Shown here in pieces: positions 5,825 through 9,166 of a DNA stretch of 9,166 nt. The translations under genes and the position numbers were made by a program. The notes beneath the pieces were generated by a model that worked only from the letters and a program-made list of their open reading frames with translations, was not told where the DNA came from and made no database searches. Location of the stretch: contig JACPVB010000124.1 in the NCBI GenBank assembly GCA_016191985.1, positions 1-9,166 on the forward strand, written 5' to 3'. Positions within the stretch are counted from its first letter, which is position 1, and each line of letters opens with the position of its first letter. This DNA comes from Chloroflexota bacterium. GTDB lineage: Bacteria; Chloroflexota; Anaerolineae; Anaerolineales; Villigracilaceae.

Positions 5825-6556
5825 TTATCCCTGAGTGGGACGCGGGGCGGGAACTTGTTTCTTCATCGGGAACAGGAAATTGATCAAAGCTCCGATAAAG
5901 CGGATGAAGAACAGGAAGATCAGGCTTCCGGCGGAGAACCAGTAGTAATTCTGCGCCCAACTCATGCTCGTATCTGTGCCGCTAAATATGCCGTGCATGA
6001 TTCCAAGAAAATACATGCCGAAGCTGGCGTAGTGCAGGAAACGCCAGAGCTTTTGCCCGATGGCCGGGCGGATGTAAAAACTGGCCGCCACGATGGCCCA
6101 CACGTAAAAACCAAATTGACCGATGCCCACCCAGAAGGGACGATAATCCACGGTGCTGAATGGGACAAGCAATTGCAGGAGGGTGAATTTTATGTAATGG
6201 TCGCCCAAAATGACAAGGACATGGAATATGGCGAAAGCCAGGCCAAGCAAACTTACATATTCATGAATGGCAAAGGTGGCCGGCAAGCCGGGCCACAACC
6301 TGGCCGTTTTGCTGGTAATGCCCAACCCCAGCGCCATGGAAAGCCAAAGCAGGGACAGCGAAACAAAAGCGGTTGCGCGCGAAAGATACCAATAAACTTT
6401 GGGGCCGTCCCCGCCTAATGAATATGCCATGTTGGGCAAAAAGATCGGCAGCAATAAAATTGCAACCAACAGGCCAAAGGTGGATGCTAAAAGAAAAAGC
6501 ACAAATGATTGCAAATTTACGGACGATTCATTGAATTCACTTTGATTTTGATTCAT
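5825..6556 (-). CDS. Ferric-reductase-like bis-heme b membrane protein
   Basis: The 243-residue protein has about six membrane helices (roughly 16-38, 54-77, 93-117, 140-161, 168-191, 205-229). It matches the ferric reductase-like transmembrane domain found in NOX, FRE, YedZ/MsrQ and STEAP-type proteins. Two pairs of histidines in helices 3 and 5 (H98 and H112, 14 apart; H175 and H188, 13 apart) fit ligation of two stacked b hemes that carry electrons across the membrane. There is no C-terminal FAD/NAD(P)H domain, so electrons must come from the quinone pool or a separate flavoprotein, as in MsrQ. The start at 6556 has AGGAG (6567-6563) 6 nt upstream and overlaps the end of the ApbE gene by 20 bp. 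It is the last gene of the operon. The partner and acceptor are unknown. Confidence 0.85.
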   Translation of the reverse strand: MNQNQSEFNESSVNLQSFVLFLLASTFGLLVAILLLPIFLPNMAYSLGGDGPKVYWYLSRATAFVSLSLLWLSMALGLGITSKTARLWPGLPATFAIHEYVSLLGLAFAIFHVLVILGDHYIKFTLLQLLVPFSTVDYRPFWVGIGQFGFYVWAIVAASFYIRPAIGQKLWRFLHYASFGMYFLGIMHGIFSGTDTSMSWAQNYYWFSAGSLIFLFFIRFIGALINFLFPMKKQVPAPRPTQG

Positions 6557-7484
6557 TGCTTACTCCTTGCAAATACTCCTGCATTTTTTGGCTGTAGATG
6601 ATCCCGCCATCATCAAGGATCATCAGGCTTGCGAAGGCGGGCTGAGTTTCGATCCACTCCAGTCCCCTTTCCCAGCCGAGGATAAAAGCTGTCTTGGCGG
6701 CGGCCTCGGCCTCCATCGCAGTGGGGGCGACCACGGTCACACGCAGTAAATTTGTTTCAGCGGGCATCCCTGTAAGGGGATTGATAATGTGGTGCTGGAA
6801 TTTTCCATTCCGATTCCAATGACGGCGATCTTTTCCCGAAGAGGCCACCCCACTACGCTTCACATACAGGACCTCGAGGTTGGTTCCCGTTTCGAATGGA
6901 TTCGATACGCCGATGGGCCATGGCCTGCCATCCGCCCGCGGACCGCTGATGGCAATGTCACCGCCGCAGTTCATCAGGCATGAGCCATATTCTTGCAGGC
7001 GCTCCACGGTTTGGTGTGCGGCCCAGCCTTTGGCAATGCCTCCAAAATCAAGGCGCACTCCAAAAGGCAGGTTGATGGTGCGAGCTGATTCATCCGTGAC
7101 AATCATGGAGAGGGGATGATTCTCGATCAGCGTTGGCATCATGGAATCGGTTTGATAAGCAGGCAGGTTGGCAAAGGGACGGTCGTAGCCTGCTCCGATG
7201 ACCGCATCCAACACGGTGGGCGTGACGAGTCCTTCCGTCAACTCGTCCGCCCACAATGCGGTTTGAAAGACATCCCAGAACGCCTCGCTGACTTCCACAG
7301 GCTGGTCAAATGTCCGGTTGAGGCGAGACAGCTCCGAGTTAAGTCGGAAGCGGCTGAGCGACTCTTCCCATTCCTCAAACCAGGCCGGGATCTCGTTCAA
7401 AATAGGGGGCATGGATTCAGAATCCTGCTCCAAAATTGCGAGCATTTCACAACCCATCGCACGGAAAGGCAAACGATGCTGCAT
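6537..7484 (-). CDS. apbE: FAD:protein FMN transferase (ApbE family)
   Basis: ApbE enzymes attach FMN from FAD to a Ser/Thr of target proteins, usually extracytoplasmic redox proteins. In this 315-residue protein the family blocks appear in order: FRAMGCEM (7-14), LSRFRLNSELSRLN (43-56), DFGGIAKGWAAH (146-157), NCGGDIAISG (172-181), SSGKDRR (215-221), HHIINPLTG (231-239), and an AEAAAKTAFILG block (259-270). Differences from the commonest form are Cys12 where Thr is usual in AMGT, Asn235 where HxxDP has Asp, and AExxAK instead of the ADxxAT metal-site block. No signal peptide or lipobox is visible, so it may act in the cytosol or be exported in an unseen way. The start codon shares one base with the previous gene's stop (TAATG) and has no Shine-Dalgarno, pointing to translational coupling. 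Confidence 0.9.
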   Translation of the reverse strand: MQHRLPFRAMGCEMLAILEQDSESMPPILNEIPAWFEEWEESLSRFRLNSELSRLNRTFDQPVEVSEAFWDVFQTALWADELTEGLVTPTVLDAVIGAGYDRPFANLPAYQTDSMMPTLIENHPLSMIVTDESARTINLPFGVRLDFGGIAKGWAAHQTVERLQEYGSCLMNCGGDIAISGPRADGRPWPIGVSNPFETGTNLEVLYVKRSGVASSGKDRRHWNRNGKFQHHIINPLTGMPAETNLLRVTVVAPTAMEAEAAAKTAFILGWERGLEWIETQPAFASLMILDDGGIIYSQKMQEYLQGVSNESKSK

Positions 7485-7837
7485 TATGAGGAACCAGTGT
7501 TCGTGGGAGGCGGCTCATGATTCCCGCCTCCACCACCACCGCCACCGCCGTTGGATTTTTGTACAACGATCACTTGCGGCTTTGGCGCTTCACCGCCGAA
7601 TAAGATAGTGTATCCGGGCGGGGGCATGGTGGGCATGGGCGTGGGAGGCGGGGCCTCAATGGTGGCAGTGGCGGTCGGGATCAACAAAGCCTGTTGCTCC
7701 GCTGCAGCTTTTTCATCCGCTCTGACCTTATCCGGGCCGGCAAACATATTCCAGAATGCCAGCACGGAGGTCATTGAAACTGCGGCAATCGCCAATTGCA
7801 CATCAGACCATTTATTTGCGGTTGTTTTTGGAGCCAT
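7484..7837 (-). CDS. Small anchored protein with Pro/Thr linker and poly-Gly tail
   Basis: I do not recognise this 117-residue protein as a named family. One hydrophobic segment (about 13-33, VQLAIAAVSMTSVLAFWNMF) after a short basic N-terminus would anchor it with the rest outside. Residues 34-48 are charged (ADEKAAAEQQ). Residues 52-75 are a Pro/Thr linker of the PTATAT / PPPTPMPTMPPPGY type. A short segment follows (YTILFGGEAPKPQVIVVQKS), then nine glycines (about 96-104) and a polar end (NHEPPPTNTGSS). Its plan of anchor, linker, short segment and Gly tract mirrors that of the preceding PepSY gene. It starts 13 nt after that gene with AGGTG about 7 nt before the ATG, and its TAA overlaps the ApbE start. 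It is probably a partner in the same membrane complex, but no redox motif is visible. Confidence 0.75.
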   Translation of the reverse strand: MAPKTTANKWSDVQLAIAAVSMTSVLAFWNMFAGPDKVRADEKAAAEQQALLIPTATATIEAPPPTPMPTMPPPGYTILFGGEAPKPQVIVVQKSNGGGGGGGGGNHEPPPTNTGSS

Positions 7838-7850
7838 TTATAAACACCTA

Positions 7851-8357
7851 TTAATCATCATCGTCATCTTCATGATCGTCATCATCATGGTCGTCATCGT
7901 CATCATGTCCGCCGCCGTTACCGCCTCCTCCGCCACCACCACCGCCTCCATTGCCGCCACCACCACCACTAGATGCGACAACAACCACAGGTTCCAACTT
8001 GGTATTTGCAAGGATCTCTCCCGCCGGGCTGACGTACACCAGGTCACCTGAAGTAAACGTCACCAGGTAGGCGGGTGCGCCTTCATAATCCACAGATTCA
8101 ACGCTATACACATTTGAATCTCCGAGGAAATTTATGGCAAGCGTGGTGGCTTGCTCCGGCGAAATCACAAGCGGTTGCGCTGTTGGAGGCATGGTGGCAG
8201 TGGGAATTACATTGGCAATCGCCGGCGCCGCGGCGGCCCGTGCAGTCTCCGTTTCACTATTCCTGACGATCTGCTGATACGCTGAAACCGCCCCGAACAG
8301 AATTGCCATGAGGAACACAGTCAGCATGGCGGAAATAAACAAGGTACTTTTTCGCAT
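7851..8357 (-). CDS. Anchored PepSY-domain protein with poly-Gly and Asp/His tail
   Basis: The 168-residue protein (from the ATG at 8357) has an N-terminal membrane anchor (about 5-27, LFISAMLTVFLMAILFGAVSA), a helical then Pro/Thr linker (28-65), and a PepSY-like domain at about 66-118 (SPEQATTLAINFLG, VYSVESVDYEGAPAYLVTF, YVSPAGEIL). A Gly/Asn tract follows (131-150). The 18-residue end HDDDDDHDDDDHEDDDDD holds 3 His, 14 Asp and 1 Glu, which looks able to bind divalent metal or ferric ions. PepSY domains are extracytoplasmic and occur with ferric-reductase-like proteins and ApbE-dependent systems. A GTG at 8366 is in frame but overlaps the Shine-Dalgarno AGGAG, so the ATG is preferred. It is the first gene of the operon. 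The metal role is inference from composition only. Confidence 0.8.
   Translation of the reverse strand: MRKSTLFISAMLTVFLMAILFGAVSAYQQIVRNSETETARAAAAPAIANVIPTATMPPTAQPLVISPEQATTLAINFLGDSNVYSVESVDYEGAPAYLVTFTSGDLVYVSPAGEILANTKLEPVVVVASSGGGGGNGGGGGGGGGGNGGGHDDDDDHDDDDHEDDDDD
7852..7966. repeat. Triplet-rich low-complexity tract (Asp/His then Gly codons)
   Basis: On the plus strand 7852-7905 is a run of CAT/GTC/ATC-type triplets, and 7906-7966 is a run of CCG/CCA/CCT triplets. On the coding (minus) strand these are the Gly tract and the Asp/His tail. A second, shorter CCA/CCG tract lies at 7525-7551 in the next gene. Such tracts can gain or lose whole codons by slippage and can also be misassembled. 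Confidence 0.75.
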
Positions 8358-8365
8358 TTTCGACA

Positions 8366-8370
8366 CTCCT
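8366..8370 (-). promoter_or_regulatory. Ribosome binding site fixing the PepSY gene start
   Basis: AGGAG on the minus strand ends 8 nt before the ATG at 8357. Its last G would be the first base of the in-frame GTG at 8366, so that GTG cannot be the real start. No convincing minus-strand promoter boxes were found in 8371-8527, although the operon promoter should lie there. Confidence 0.75.
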
Positions 8371-8491
8371 TTTACGATCTAATTGGTCTGGTCTTACCCA
8401 ACAAGTCGAACCTGGGACAAAAAAGTTATGGGAAACTCATTAACGCTAAATTAGAGAATTCCACAATATGGCTGGCTTATTTGCCTTTTGT

Positions 8492-8521
8492 TTTACAAGA
8501 CGTTCCGCAAGCATGTATAAT
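8492..8521 (+). promoter_or_regulatory. Promoter of the C39-like peptidase gene (TTTACA-N18-TATAAT)
   Basis: TTTACA (8492-8497, 5 of 6 consensus bases) and a perfect TATAAT (8516-8521) are 18 nt apart. The -10 ends 6 nt before the ATG at 8528, and no Shine-Dalgarno precedes it. Transcription should start at or right beside the start codon, giving a leaderless mRNA. Confidence 0.75.
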
Positions 8522-8527
8522 CTTTGC

Positions 8528-9166
8528 ATGAAAAGATTTACAAAAATAAACAAATTCTGGTTGATCCCCATTGCGCTTGTCCTTGCCGTTGGAATTTATT
8601 TTCTCCCACCCGTGCATGACCGCCTCTCCACCCGCGTGGATTTGCTTCGCACAAGGATCATCTACTTCTTCAACCCGCCCAACGAAGCCCTCTTTCAACC
8701 CAGCGGCGAATCCGCGCTCACCATCGAAACCGTCATTGCCACAACCCGCGCCGAATATTCATTGACCCTCACTCCAAAGGCCGCTTCGGGGACTCCCACT
8801 CCCCAGGCAGGCCCTACACTGACACCGACGATCACGTCCACACCCCTGCCTGCTTCTGTTATCCTGCCGGGTGTTATCTACGTTGATCAACACAACCGCT
8901 GGAATTATTGCGGCCCCGCCAACCTGACCATGGCCCTCAAATTTTGGGGCTGGAAAGGAGACCGCGATGATGTGGCAAGAGTCGTCAAACCTGGCTCCGG
9001 TGACCCCAAAAAGAATTTTATCGAGCAGGGCCTGCCCGATAAAAACGTAATGCCCTACGAGCTTGTAGACTTTGTCAACGAGAACACGGAATATCGTGCG
9101 CTCTCCCGCTACGGCGGCGAAGAGGCGCTCATTAAAAGTCTGATTGCGGCAGGCTTTCCTGTAGTG
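8528..9166 (+). CDS. Membrane-anchored C39-like cysteine peptidase, 5' part
   Basis: The frame is open for 213 codons to the window edge with no stop, so the gene is partial. Residues 10-27 (FWLIPIALVLAVGIYFLP) form a signal anchor after a basic N-terminus. Residues 32-112 are a spacer ending in a Thr/Pro-rich linker (GTPTPQAGPTLTPTITSTP). From about 113 a papain-like domain starts: VIYVDQHNRWNYCGPANLTM, with Q121 as likely oxyanion glutamine and C128 as nucleophile in the CGPA motif, then MALKFWGWKGDRDDVARVVKP. This pattern matches C39-like (peptidase_C39_2) proteins, which cleave peptides outside the membrane or, in ABC exporters, Gly-Gly leaders. The catalytic His and Asp would lie beyond the window. 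The ATG sits just after a strong promoter. It is divergent from the PepSY/ApbE operon. Confidence 0.85.
   Translation, partial: MKRFTKINKFWLIPIALVLAVGIYFLPPVHDRLSTRVDLLRTRIIYFFNPPNEALFQPSGESALTIETVIATTRAEYSLTLTPKAASGTPTPQAGPTLTPTITSTPLPASVILPGVIYVDQHNRWNYCGPANLTMALKFWGWKGDRDDVARVVKPGSGDPKKNFIEQGLPDKNVMPYELVDFVNENTEYRALSRYGGEEALIKSLIAAGFPVV

Noticed and set aside
5855..6418. 187-residue plus-strand frame opposite the ferric-reductase-like gene
   Set aside because: The minus-strand frame has six membrane helices, paired heme histidines and a good ribosome site, while this frame has a composition typical of antisense and no start signal.
7851..7966. Triplet tracts as a CRISPR array or direct-repeat element
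   Set aside because: The units are 3 bases within open reading frames, with no spacers and no repeat of 20-40 bases.
7551..8051. 166-residue plus-strand frame with hydrophobic runs opposite the Gly-rich genes
   Set aside because: It is the complement of the Gly and Asp/His codon runs; its Ile/Val/Met and Ala/Thr repeats come from the triplet tracts. The minus strand has Shine-Dalgarno sites, coupled starts and recognisable domains.
7851..8366. GTG at 8366 as start of the PepSY gene
   Set aside because: It overlaps the AGGAG ribosome site; the ATG at 8357 has that site at 8 nt spacing.

Overview
The window looks like a chromosomal segment of a Chloroflexota bacterium, most likely class Anaerolineae. 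This is inferred from style rather than a database match. Exported proteins carry Thr/Pro-rich linkers of the PTAT/PTPxP type after a signal or anchor segment. A PadR regulator is coupled to a membrane protein with a YPRxFRERL-type prefix. The tmRNA tag ends in LAA, and there is a C39-like peptidase with a Pro/Thr linker. Base composition is moderate. I see no transposase, integrase, phage gene or CRISPR array.

Layout, left to right. Positions 1-60 may hold the last codons of an upstream gene. A two-domain VOC / extradiol-dioxygenase-like enzyme (117-1046, +) ends in a hairpin terminator. A one-piece tmRNA gene (ssrA, 1159-1540, +) follows with its own -10 box and a strong terminator; its tag reads ANRTSYAAMPLAA. 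A PadR repressor gene (1627-1983) has a strong promoter with a perfect 8+3+8 inverted repeat between and over the promoter boxes. It overlaps by ATGA with a polytopic membrane protein (1980-2861) that has a second, well-formed in-frame start. A lipoprotein with a C-terminal sandwich-like domain (2931-3671) is closed by a terminator. A stand-alone dnaK (3840-5717) follows, with an unusual pair of GTGACNGTCAC palindromes in its leader and a bidirectional terminator after it.

On the minus strand, 8357 down to 5825, four tightly packed genes form one operon. In transcription order they are: a membrane-anchored PepSY-domain protein ending in a poly-Gly tract and an 18-residue Asp/His tail; a second small anchored protein with a Pro/Thr linker and poly-Gly tail; an ApbE-family FAD:protein FMN transferase; and a six-helix, bis-heme ferric-reductase-like membrane protein. 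The known roles of the last two families and PepSY suggest an extracytoplasmic electron-transfer or metal-reduction module. The two Gly-rich proteins are the unfamiliar parts and the best candidate for something undescribed. Divergent from this operon is the 5' part of a membrane-anchored C39-like cysteine peptidase (8528 to the window end).

A recurring theme is that three plus-strand genes (padR, the lipoprotein, the C39 peptidase) have a -10 box only 6-8 nt before the start codon and no Shine-Dalgarno sequence. This suggests leaderless mRNAs. The VOC gene, dnaK, the PepSY gene and the heme protein have clear Shine-Dalgarno sites.
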